Source of the DNA: DASTCZ01 sp035308165
GTDB taxonomy: Bacteria; Acidobacteriota; Terriglobia; Acidiferrales; UBA7541
Direction of reading: 5' to 3'
Length of the DNA: 64,000 nucleotides
Assembly: GCA_035308165.1 (NCBI GenBank)
Contig: DATGHC010000067.1
Coordinates: forward strand, 124,001 to 188,000
The notes below the pieces were generated by a model, which saw nothing but the letters and a program-made list of their open reading frames with translations, did no database searches and was not told the DNA's origin. Numbering within the stretch: position 1 is the stretch's first letter; the number at the start of each line of letters is the position of its first letter. The translations under genes were made by a program, and so were the position numbers. Shown piece after piece: positions 26,215 to 34,027 of the stretch.

Positions 26215-26691
26215 TTACTTGCCCGCGCGATCGTGCCGGATATCGCGACGGTCATGGCGAATGTCCCGCGCATCATGGCGGACATCCTTTTGAGCCTTGT
26301 CCAGAGATTTTTCATCGGTCTTCTGGGTTTGGCGGAAGGCCTTCAGATTGGCTTTGTCCTGTTTCACCTGAGGGCTATTTGGGCCATAGGTTTTTTCGTC
26401 CGCGGCAAGTTGGGACTTCGCGGCCTCAACCTGTGCGTGATCGTTGGCGACGGCGGTCTTGTCGTTGGCGATCGTGGTTTCATCGGCCTTGATGTCAGCC
26501 TTATCGTTGCGGATGTCTTGCTTATCCTTGGCGATGTCCTGTTGTTGCGCCGGCGTCAGAGTCGTGGAAGCCGGCGGATTCTGAGCGGTGCCCGTAGTCG
26601 CGGGAGGATTCTGAGCAAAAGCGCCGAAGGCACCAAGCGCCGCGAGCGCCGAAAAAGACAAGGATTTGCTAATCATCTTGGAAGCATTCAT
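26215..26691 (-). CDS. Exported coiled-coil protein with Asp/Lys/Arg-rich repeats
   Basis: The protein has 158 residues from ATG 26691, supported by AAAGGAG about 8 nt upstream. A signal peptide (residues 1-27, ending AFGAFAQ) precedes a Pro/Thr-rich linker and then an almost continuous charged helix with D at regular spacing, such as DIRNDKADIKADETTIANDK. It ends in tandem DIRHDRR units (about 7 residues). No enzyme motif is present. Related exported proteins with D-I-R-x-D repeats occur in soil bacteria with no known function; a periplasmic structural or ion-binding role is only a guess. The terminator at 26145-26174 ends this gene too. Confidence 0.75.
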   Translation of the reverse strand: MNASKMISKSLSFSALAALGAFGAFAQNPPATTGTAQNPPASTTLTPAQQQDIAKDKQDIRNDKADIKADETTIANDKTAVANDHAQVEAAKSQLAADEKTYGPNSPQVKQDKANLKAFRQTQKTDEKSLDKAQKDVRHDARDIRHDRRDIRHDRAGK

Positions 26692-26902
26692 TGGACTCAC
26701 TCCTTTTGAATTATTAAGCGTTCTGGTTTGAGCTGGGCACTCGCTTCTGGATAATCAAACACGGGGTTTATCCAAAAGTTGCGTCCGGCCCGGCAACCGT
26801 TTTTTCCGTCAGGAGGAAAAACACTTTGGTTGCATCATAGTTGCGCGAATCGGACAACAAAAGACTAGTACGAAGGTACCAATGTTCCAGCCAATGAAAA
26901 CA

Positions 26903-27316
26903 TCAACGCGCGGCAGCTTCACTTTCCTTGAGGATGGCGTCCAAAATTCCGTTTATAAATGCGGCAGAGTCTTCGGAGGAAAACTTTTTGGCCAGTTCCA
27001 CTGCTTCATTAATCACAACCTTGGGAGGCGTGCCCGTGGAGCGGAGTTCGCCCACCGCGAGGCGCAGGATGGCGCGGTCCATGGCGGCCATGCGCTCCAG
27101 GGTCCAACCCTTGGCGTGGCGCTCGACCAATTTGTCGATTTCGCCGGCGCGCACGACCGCGCCCTCCAGCAATTGATTGGCGAATTCCCGCGTGGAAGCA
27201 GCTGCTTTCACCCCGCGCCAGAATCCCTTTTCAATGACCGCGGGAGATTCGCGGCGCATCTCCCACTGGAACAGCATTTGGAAAGCGAATTCGCGCGACT
27301 TGCGGCGAACGGCCAT
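26903..27316 (-). CDS. nusB: Transcription antitermination factor NusB
   Basis: The protein has 137 residues from ATG 27316, 1 nt after the ribH stop. The all-helical NusB fold is recognisable from RRKSREFAFQMLFQWE at the start, ERMAAMDRAILRLAVGEL in the middle, and KVVINEAVELAKKFSSEDSAAFINGILDAI at the end. NusB binds boxA RNA with NusE (S10) in rRNA antitermination. A ribH-nusB pair is a widespread bacterial arrangement. A longer open frame extends back into ribH and is not used. Confidence 0.95.
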   Translation of the reverse strand: MAVRRKSREFAFQMLFQWEMRRESPAVIEKGFWRGVKAAASTREFANQLLEGAVVRAGEIDKLVERHAKGWTLERMAAMDRAILRLAVGELRSTGTPPKVVINEAVELAKKFSSEDSAAFINGILDAILKESEAAAR

Positions 27317-27317
27317 A

Positions 27318-27848
27318 TCAGCCGCGCCGGCCGCGTGATTTGTGATTTGCGGATTTCTTCGCAGCAGAAAACAGTTTGCGAGAAAGAGTTGCCATTTCAA
27401 TCGCCGCCAGGCCCGCTTCGTGGCCCTTGTTGCCGCCCTTCAGCTCTGCCCGCTCGATGGCTTGCTCGAGGGTATCGCACGTGAGCACGCAGAAAATGAT
27501 GGGGACCCCGGTGTCCAGTTGGGCCAGTTGAATGCCCCGGGCCACTTCCGTGCAAATAAGATCGTAGTGTGATGTTTCCCCTCGCAGCACACAACCGATC
27601 GCAATCACGGCCTGCACCTTGCCGCTTTCGGCAAGTTTCTTTGAGGCGAGTGGAATTTCAAATGATCCCGGCACTTGCACTACTTCAATTTGTTTTTCCG
27701 AGGCGCCCGCCGATTCCAACGCATCAAGCGCGCTTCGCAATAATCTCTCCGTAATAAATTGGTTAAACCGGCTTACGACGATTCCAAAGCGCAGGCCATC
27801 GGCGCGCAAAGCGCCGCTTGCCAGTTTGGGATCGAGATTCTTGGCCAT
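27318..27848 (-). CDS. ribH: 6,7-dimethyl-8-ribityllumazine synthase
   Basis: The protein has 176 residues. Family motifs are VSRFNQFITERLL, VPGSFEIPLASKKLA, IGCVLRGETSHYD (H94 as the likely acid-base residue) and GVLTCDT-like GVPIIFCVLTCDTLEQAIERA. It condenses 5-amino-6-ribitylamino-uracil with dihydroxybutanone phosphate in riboflavin synthesis, usually as an icosahedral 60-mer. The C-terminus is Lys/Arg-rich (KKSANHKSRGRRG) and somewhat extended. No other rib gene is nearby. Confidence 0.96.
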   Translation of the reverse strand: MAKNLDPKLASGALRADGLRFGIVVSRFNQFITERLLRSALDALESAGASEKQIEVVQVPGSFEIPLASKKLAESGKVQAVIAIGCVLRGETSHYDLICTEVARGIQLAQLDTGVPIIFCVLTCDTLEQAIERAELKGGNKGHEAGLAAIEMATLSRKLFSAAKKSANHKSRGRRG

Positions 27849-27863
27849 CAGCGCGTGGATCCC

Positions 27864-28646
27864 TTACTTTCCTTTGAAGTGCGCGGGGCGCTTTTCCAGA
27901 AATGCCTTCGTGCCCTCGCGCATGTCTTCGGTCGCACAGGAAAGTCCGAACAGTGTGGCCTCAAGGAACAGACCTTCCTCTTGCGGCATTTCCATTCCGT
28001 GCTCGATCGCTTCCATGGCGTACTGCACGGCCAGCGGAGCATTGGAGGCGATTTTCTTGGCGATCGCTTCCGCGGCAGGCATCAGCTCCGCCGGCTCATA
28101 CACGTGATTTACCAGGCCGATGCGCATGGCCTCTTCCGCGGTTATCATCTCTCCTGAGAGCACCAGCTCATGGGCTACGCCTTTCCCGCACAGGCGCGCA
28201 AGGCGCTGCGATCCCCCGTATCCGGGAAGAATTCCGAGCTTCACTTCCGGCTGGCCCAGTTTGGCAGTCTTGCTCGCAATCCGCATCGAGCACGCCAGCG
28301 CCAGTTCGCATCCGCCGCCGAGAGCGAATCCGTTGATGACCGCGATGCTGGGCTTGCCCATGGTTTCCAGAATGCGCAGGACGCCCTGTCCGAATATTGA
28401 AAATTCCTTGCCGTCCACCGGCGTGCGTTGGGCCAGCTCGTTGATGTCCGCGCCGGCGATGAACGCTTTTTCGCCCGCGCCAGTCAGGATTACAACGCGC
28501 ACAGTCGAGTCGAGTTTCGCGGAACCAAGCGCTATCAACAGTTCCTGCATCGTTTGGCGATTGAGCGCGTTCAAGACTTTCGGGCGGTTGAAGGTGATGA
28601 AGGCGATGGAATCGCGGACTTCGTAGAGCAGGTTTTCGTAGTTCAT
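27864..28646 (-). CDS. Enoyl-CoA hydratase/isomerase (crotonase family)
   Basis: The protein has 260 residues from ATG 28646; a GTG two codons earlier (28652) lies nearer to the GGAG and may be used. Crotonase motifs are FNRPKVLNALN, FIAGADINEL (oxyanion hole), NGFALGGGCELALACSMRIAS and PEVKLGILPGYGGSQRL with both catalytic Glu positions. It probably hydrates crotonyl-CoA in fatty acid or butanoate metabolism. The 3-hydroxyacyl-CoA dehydrogenase gene lies 27 nt upstream, so both act in the same two-step conversion. Confidence 0.93.
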   Translation of the reverse strand: MNYENLLYEVRDSIAFITFNRPKVLNALNRQTMQELLIALGSAKLDSTVRVVILTGAGEKAFIAGADINELAQRTPVDGKEFSIFGQGVLRILETMGKPSIAVINGFALGGGCELALACSMRIASKTAKLGQPEVKLGILPGYGGSQRLARLCGKGVAHELVLSGEMITAEEAMRIGLVNHVYEPAELMPAAEAIAKKIASNAPLAVQYAMEAIEHGMEMPQEEGLFLEATLFGLSCATEDMREGTKAFLEKRPAHFKGK

Positions 28647-28673
28647 ACTCACTTTTTCTCCGTTGAATTCAAA

Positions 28674-29555
28674 TCAGGTCAATTCCAGCGGCTTGGGATT
28701 TTGCGGATCGGCATAATCGTAAAACCCGCGACCCGCCTTGCGGCCGTTCCATCCCGCAAGCACCATGCGCTTCAAAAGCGGCGGTGGAGCGAAGCGCTTT
28801 TCGCGGAACTCGTCAAACATGATTTGTGCGATGTAATAGGTTGTGTCCAGGCCGACGAAATCGAGCAGTGTCAGCGGACCCATGGGATGGCCGCAACCGA
28901 GTTTCATGGAGTTATCTATGTCCACGATGCTGCCCACGCCCTCCTCGAGAGCGCGAATCGCGTCAAGCAGATATGGCACCAGCAGGCGATTCACGATGAA
29001 TCCGCCGCGATCCGATGTGAGTACAGGTGTTTTTCCCAGGCGCTTGGCGAACGACACCAGCCCCTCATACACCTTGGCATCCGACGCAATGGTCCGGATC
29101 ACCTCGACGAGTTTCATCACCGGAACGGGGTTGAAAAAGTGCATGCCGAAGAAACGTCCGGGACGCTTGGTGTAGGCTGCCATTTCGGTGATTGATAGGG
29201 ACGAGGTGTTGCTGGCAAAAATTGTTGCCGGCGGGCAGATCTTGTCGAGCGCGACGTACAGTTCGCGCTTGATGGGCAATTGTTCGATGATGGCTTCGAT
29301 GATGATGTCGCGGTCCGCGAAGTCTTCGAGCTTGATGGTGCCTCGTAATCGTCCTCGCACGGCGTCGCGATCCCCGGTTGTGATTGTCCCCTTTTCCACC
29401 AGTCGGGCCAGGTTCTTTTCGATGCTCTTCAAACCTTTCTCGACCAGCTCCGGCGAGACTTCACGCACTACGACATTACAGCCCGCCTGTGCGGCCACCT
29501 GCGCGATGCCGGAGCCCATAAGCCCGCAGCCGACAACACCAACTTTCTCAATCAT
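28674..29555 (-). CDS. 3-hydroxybutyryl-CoA dehydrogenase
   Basis: The protein has 293 residues from ATG 29555 (MIEKVGVVGCGLMGSGIAQVAAQAG), which puts the Rossmann GxGxxG at the N-terminus; a longer open frame upstream adds unrelated residues. Further motifs are FASNTSSLSITEMA and FFGMHFFNPVPVMKLVEVI with the catalytic His, and DRGGFIVNRLL. It oxidises (S)-3-hydroxyacyl-CoA with NAD. A clear promoter lies about 135 nt upstream and likely drives this gene and the crotonase gene. Confidence 0.95.
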   Translation of the reverse strand: MIEKVGVVGCGLMGSGIAQVAAQAGCNVVVREVSPELVEKGLKSIEKNLARLVEKGTITTGDRDAVRGRLRGTIKLEDFADRDIIIEAIIEQLPIKRELYVALDKICPPATIFASNTSSLSITEMAAYTKRPGRFFGMHFFNPVPVMKLVEVIRTIASDAKVYEGLVSFAKRLGKTPVLTSDRGGFIVNRLLVPYLLDAIRALEEGVGSIVDIDNSMKLGCGHPMGPLTLLDFVGLDTTYYIAQIMFDEFREKRFAPPPLLKRMVLAGWNGRKAGRGFYDYADPQNPKPLELT

Positions 29556-29688
29556 CGTCCTGATTCCCCCATCAAGATTGTACGCGAAAACAAGTTCAGC
29601 CAAGCGGCCAGCGAATGCGCGAAACAGTCTAGCTTAGAAATGGAGAAGTTAAAACGAGGAGGAGCGGACGCGGTAGTACTCCAAATAA

Positions 29689-29718
29689 AGTATATGCGAT
29701 CCATACCTCAAGCGTCAA
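29689..29718 (-). promoter_or_regulatory. Promoter of the dehydrogenase-crotonase pair
   Basis: The minus strand has TTGACG (29713-29718) and TATACT (29689-29694) 18 nt apart, upstream of the 3-hydroxybutyryl-CoA dehydrogenase gene. The leader is about 130 nt. The 294-nt spacer 29556-29849 shows nothing else; the thiolase gene on the other side runs towards it. Confidence 0.65.
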
Positions 29719-29849
29719 CTAAATTATAAATACACTTGTGCCTGCAAGCGTACGAAAACTGGGCACCAAGAATCTAGTGCTATGCAAGTGTAAGCCACTA
29801 CAAACGTTCTCTTGCTGGCAGCGGTAAGGCAACAAAATTAACAGGAATA

Positions 29850-31040
29850 TTATGACCGCAGCGCCTCAACGATCATCGCGATACCCTGCCCCCCGCCTAT
29901 GCACGCCGTGGCCAGCCCATACTTCAAGTTTTGGCGGCGCAATTCAAGCAGCACGGTTAATACCAGCCGGGTACCCGTTGCGCCCAGAGGATGGCCCAGT
30001 GCAATCGCGCCCCCATTTACGTTTGTCTTGTTGCGGTCGAGCCCGAGCGCCTTTTCCACCGCGAGATATTGCGGCGCGAAGGCTTCGTTGACCTCGACCC
30101 GATCAATTTGTGAGAGCTTCATTCCCGCAGCGTTGAGGGCCTTTTGCGTCGCTGGCACAGGGCCGATGCCCATCAGCCGCGGCTCAACTCCAACCGTAGC
30201 CCAGGAAATAATTCGCCCCAGCGGTTTCCAGCCGCGGTCTCGGGCCGTTTTTGCGGAAGTCACCACCACTGCCGCCGCTCCATCCACTATCCCACTGGCA
30301 TTTCCCGCGGTGACGATTCCGTCCTTGCGAAACGAAGGCGCAAGTTTCGCAAGCCCTTCGAGAGTGGTTTCCGGCCGCCGGTGATCATCCTCGCTGAACA
30401 GTTCTGTCTTGCGACCGGCCTTCACTTCCACGGAAACTATCTCCTCCTTCATGCGCCCCGCGCGGACTGCGGCTTCCGCAGCCTGCTGGCTGCGCAGTGC
30501 ATATTCATCAGAAGCCTGGCGCGTCACGCCATGTTCCGCCGCAACGTTGTCCGCAGTCTCGGCCATATTGCAGCCGCAATAGGTGTCGGTTAAACCGCTC
30601 ATCAGCGAATCTTCGAGCTTGCCTTCTCCCAGACGAAATCCGGTGCGCGCGCCGCGAATCACATGCGGAGCTTGCGTCATGTTCTCCATGCCGCCGGCGA
30701 GCACCAGCGTTGCTTCACCCAACAGAATACGCTGAGCGGCCTGCGAAATAGATTCAATGCCCGATCCGCACAGACGATTTACCGTGACCGCGGGCGTTTC
30801 CACTTTCAGTCCGGCGTGGAGTGCCACGTGGCGCGCCCCATAAAGAGCATCGGAACTCGTCTGCATCACATTCCCGAAAATCGCGTGATCAAATTCCGCG
30901 GGATCCGTTCCCGAACGCTTAATTGCTTCCCGTGCAGCGATCGCTCCCAATTCATTTGCCTTGATATCCTTGAATGCCCCGGTGTAACGCGCCATGGGCG
31001 TGCGCGCTCCTGCCAGGATGACTACATCGGTGGGAAACAT
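29850..31040 (-). CDS. Acetyl-CoA acetyltransferase (thiolase)
   Basis: The protein has 396 residues. The nucleophile C91 is in VNRLCGSGI, H350 in GGAIALGHPLG and the second Cys C380 in TACIGGGQG, the complete thiolase triad. GNASGIVDGAAAV is also characteristic. It makes acetoacetyl-CoA or cleaves 3-ketoacyl-CoA. With the neighbouring dehydrogenase and crotonase genes it completes an acetyl-CoA to crotonyl-CoA route, used either for degradation or synthesis. The 294-nt gap suggests it is a separate transcription unit. Confidence 0.95.
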   Translation of the reverse strand: MFPTDVVILAGARTPMARYTGAFKDIKANELGAIAAREAIKRSGTDPAEFDHAIFGNVMQTSSDALYGARHVALHAGLKVETPAVTVNRLCGSGIESISQAAQRILLGEATLVLAGGMENMTQAPHVIRGARTGFRLGEGKLEDSLMSGLTDTYCGCNMAETADNVAAEHGVTRQASDEYALRSQQAAEAAVRAGRMKEEIVSVEVKAGRKTELFSEDDHRRPETTLEGLAKLAPSFRKDGIVTAGNASGIVDGAAAVVVTSAKTARDRGWKPLGRIISWATVGVEPRLMGIGPVPATQKALNAAGMKLSQIDRVEVNEAFAPQYLAVEKALGLDRNKTNVNGGAIALGHPLGATGTRLVLTVLLELRRQNLKYGLATACIGGGQGIAMIVEALRS

Positions 31041-31131
31041 GCCTGTCCCGTTCCTTCCGCGTTTCAGTTTTGGAGTATTTGGAAACTTTCGAACAAAACG
31101 TTAATCACTGCAACTACGTCCATCTCGACGA

Positions 31132-33723
31132 TTACGTCCTGGGACTCGTCAGCGACACTACAGAATCGCCGCCCCGATTGCGTGCTTCATCCAGACTGGA
31201 CTCGGCGCGGTTGATCAGGTCGGTGACGATGTCCTCGCTATCGTAATCCACTCTGGCAATCGCCTCAACCACACCCGCGCTCACCGTCATCCGGACATGC
31301 GGGTCCGCACTGGCCCCGCCGTTTCGAGCGCTGGCCACGGCTTGACGCATTTTTTCGATCAGCCCGAGCGCTCCGGCCAAAGTCGTATCCGGCAAGATAA
31401 ACGCCAGCGACCAGGCCGTGTATTTTACGGACAAGTCCGTGGGCCGGACGAGGGGCGTCACCGCTCGCGCAACTTGTTCGAGATACTTGTCCACCAGCGT
31501 TTCGCCCTGCTGCCGGATAAGTTCCGGACCTCCGTCAATTTCCATGATGGCCACGGAAAGCGAAGCGTCATGCGATTTAGCGCGATGCGCTTCCCCAATC
31601 AGGCGGTCGGCGTAGGCGCTGCGGGCGAGCAGACCTGTCTTCTGGTCCGCGACATTCAACGTCTGCACCAATGAGCGCAACCGTGTGTGGCTCACGCCCA
31701 GTAGCATTTGGTCGCCTACCGTTTGCAGAAAATATGTCTCGTTTGGCTTCCACTTGTGCGCTTCGCCATGCCCGGCCACGATGAATCCCGAGGGCGCTTG
31801 CGTTTCCTTGTCCAGCAGGGCCACCGCCAGCGCGGTGACCAAACCCACTTCGCGCAACACCGGCGCCGCAGCCGCGTCCATGGGCAGCCCGCCCATGGCG
31901 TCCGGCGAGGCGCGCTCCATCTGCGCCATCATGCGCATCACTTGCCCTGGCGAAGCCGCAGTGGCCCCCGGTGTACAAAACTCAGCCGCAAGTTGGGGCG
32001 GTTGGCCCGGCTCGCCCACCACCGCCAGGCATCGCGTGGCCCGCAAATGCTTGCCGATTTCGTTCACAGTCAGAGTCAGCATCGCGCGCGGAGTGGGCTG
32101 GCGGTAGATGCTCTGTCCAATCTCGGAGATCTTGGCCAGGTCACGCATCGTTTCGACCGTGTACACGCCAGTCTGTGTGACGGCGGCCGGTTGGGGAGGA
32201 GTTTCCACCGCAGTAGTTGGTGCTGGGGCCGAGTCATGCTCCGCAACGGGCCGGCGCACCATTCCCTCGGGCCACCATCCGGCAAGTTCGCAAAGCCCCT
32301 GATACCGCTCGTTCCGTTCCATTTCCGCGGGAAATAACTCGGCAATTTTCTCCAGCCGTTCCACGGCTTTTGGTTGCAGCGCATATTGAAGGAATATTTC
32401 CGCCTGGACCAGCAAATCATCGAGCGCCGCGGATCCGCCGGGCGCATCCCCCGCCGAATACTCCACCGGTGCGCCTTCCCCGCCCAGGACTTCCGCGCCC
32501 GATTGCGGCATGGTGACGCCAAGTCGAGAAGCAACGCGCCCCAGATAGTCTTGGTCCGCCCGCCCTTTCAGCAAATCCAGGCGTTGCTGATTGCGAAAAT
32601 CGTATGGATCAATGTCCACCATGCGATCCAGAACATCGCAGGCACCCTTCATATTGTCATTTTCAAGGTAAACGTCGAAGAGATGAACCAATACCTCGAA
32701 ATAGCGCGCCTCGCGGTTCAGGCCGCTGTAAACCTGGGCCCAGAATTCGATGAGAGCGGTAGAGCGCGGAAAACCCTCCGCCAGCTTGTCGAGTCTCGCA
32801 GCAAACGCATTCTCGTTGCTGGAATCGCGATAGCGCTTGCGCACGGCGGTAAGTACTTCCACCGCTTTCGCATCGTCACCGGCCGCCGCGTAGCATTCCG
32901 CAAGCGTGAAAAGAAGGGCGTGATCGCCGCCGAGGGGCCTGTAGAATTCGGTGAGCACGCCGTAGGCGCGGTCGAGCTGTCCGCCGCGCAAGAGAGCCTC
33001 TCCAAAAGTCTTGAGGAACGCTGGAGTCGTCGCTTTTTGCGAAAATGGCTCGAGCACGGCAATTGCCTGCGGAGAGTCCCCGGCCATCAGCAGCGCCTGA
33101 CCATAAATCATGGCTGCATCGCGGTCTTCCGGAACGGCCCGATTGGCGTTGGCCAGATATTCCAGGGCTACATCCGTTTCACCCTTGGCGAGTGCCAGCT
33201 GCCCGGCTCGCACGTAACCCCTCGCCGCCAATTGCCCCCTGCCGCGCTTTTCCGCCAATTTCGCGACGGCCACCTGGCGCTCGGCATTCCCCGGATCGAG
33301 TTCAGCGATTTGCTCGATGCACTTCAGCGCTTCGTCTTCCTTCCCGCGCGAGAGAAAATGTTCCGAGGCCAGCGAATAGTGCTCAATAGCCTCGACTGTT
33401 TTGTTTTGCCTCTGCAACAGCAATGCGTAGTGCGCGCGGCGTTCCGGTGGCTGCTCGGATGCACGCAGAAACCGCGTGTAGAGCGCCACGGCCTTCGGCT
33501 CTTCGCGCGGCTCAGTCAGCCGGTCAAATAGCATTCCGTAATAGATAGCCGCCTGCGTGGTTTTGTTCTGGTGCGTGAAAAGATCGCCCAGCGATTGCAT
33601 GGCTTCAATGTTGGAGGGAGCGGCCTGGAGAACGGACTGATACGCGGCGATGGCGTCGTCCGGCTTGTTTTTCTCGACGGCGCGCTTGGCGCGGTCAAGG
33701 AGTTTTTCGACTTCAGAGGCCAT
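31132..33723 (-). CDS. TPR-GAF protein with degenerate GGDEF domain
   Basis: The protein has 863 residues and no membrane segment. Residues 1 to about 480 are TPR-like helical repeats (for example DDAIAAYQSVLQAAPSNIEAMQSLGDLF). A Pro-rich linker (about 495-525) leads to a GAF-like region (about 540-690) and then a GGDEF-fold domain from residue 693 (DQKTGLLARSAYADRL). The signature that should read GGDEF is TAWSL at 769-773 in VKYTAWSLAFILPDT, so the active-site half-loop is missing and cyclic di-GMP synthesis is very unlikely. It may act as a nucleotide- or protein-binding scaffold. It is divergent from lepA across a 304-nt spacer. I find no named homologue. Confidence 0.82.
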   Translation of the reverse strand: MASEVEKLLDRAKRAVEKNKPDDAIAAYQSVLQAAPSNIEAMQSLGDLFTHQNKTTQAAIYYGMLFDRLTEPREEPKAVALYTRFLRASEQPPERRAHYALLLQRQNKTVEAIEHYSLASEHFLSRGKEDEALKCIEQIAELDPGNAERQVAVAKLAEKRGRGQLAARGYVRAGQLALAKGETDVALEYLANANRAVPEDRDAAMIYGQALLMAGDSPQAIAVLEPFSQKATTPAFLKTFGEALLRGGQLDRAYGVLTEFYRPLGGDHALLFTLAECYAAAGDDAKAVEVLTAVRKRYRDSSNENAFAARLDKLAEGFPRSTALIEFWAQVYSGLNREARYFEVLVHLFDVYLENDNMKGACDVLDRMVDIDPYDFRNQQRLDLLKGRADQDYLGRVASRLGVTMPQSGAEVLGGEGAPVEYSAGDAPGGSAALDDLLVQAEIFLQYALQPKAVERLEKIAELFPAEMERNERYQGLCELAGWWPEGMVRRPVAEHDSAPAPTTAVETPPQPAAVTQTGVYTVETMRDLAKISEIGQSIYRQPTPRAMLTLTVNEIGKHLRATRCLAVVGEPGQPPQLAAEFCTPGATAASPGQVMRMMAQMERASPDAMGGLPMDAAAAPVLREVGLVTALAVALLDKETQAPSGFIVAGHGEAHKWKPNETYFLQTVGDQMLLGVSHTRLRSLVQTLNVADQKTGLLARSAYADRLIGEAHRAKSHDASLSVAIMEIDGGPELIRQQGETLVDKYLEQVARAVTPLVRPTDLSVKYTAWSLAFILPDTTLAGALGLIEKMRQAVASARNGGASADPHVRMTVSAGVVEAIARVDYDSEDIVTDLINRAESSLDEARNRGGDSVVSLTSPRT

Positions 33724-34027
33724 ATGTCGGTCGTTCTCTCGTCCCTGCGAGGCCGCCGGATCACGACTGGGCGTTGCACGGCGGGAGCTGGTCTCCTCCA
33801 GTGTATAACGCCACCCTGAACGCCGCCATTAGGAGTGAAAAGCCTTGTGTCGGATCTGCTGACGGGCTGGAAACTTCGCTTGCATTCCGCACCGCTGGCT
33901 CGTCTTGAGCCCCCACTCTCACGCACGATACCCGCGCGTTGGCCCATCCTCACGAAATATGGCAGACTAAAACATTCTGGAGCGCCCGAAAGCCCTTCCT
34001 GCGGGCATCCCGCAACAGAGCGAGCGA
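33724..34027. other. Spacer between divergent TPR-GGDEF gene and lepA
   Basis: This 304-nt non-coding stretch should hold both divergent promoters. On the minus strand a TATACA near 33802-33807 could be a -10 box, but no good -35 box stands at the right distance; nothing stronger is visible on the + strand. No repeat or RNA is seen. Confidence 0.4.

Noticed and set aside
32374..33531. A 385-codon + strand frame opposite the TPR-GGDEF gene.
   Set aside because: The minus strand has recognisable TPR repeats and a GGDEF fold; the + strand product has none and no SD.
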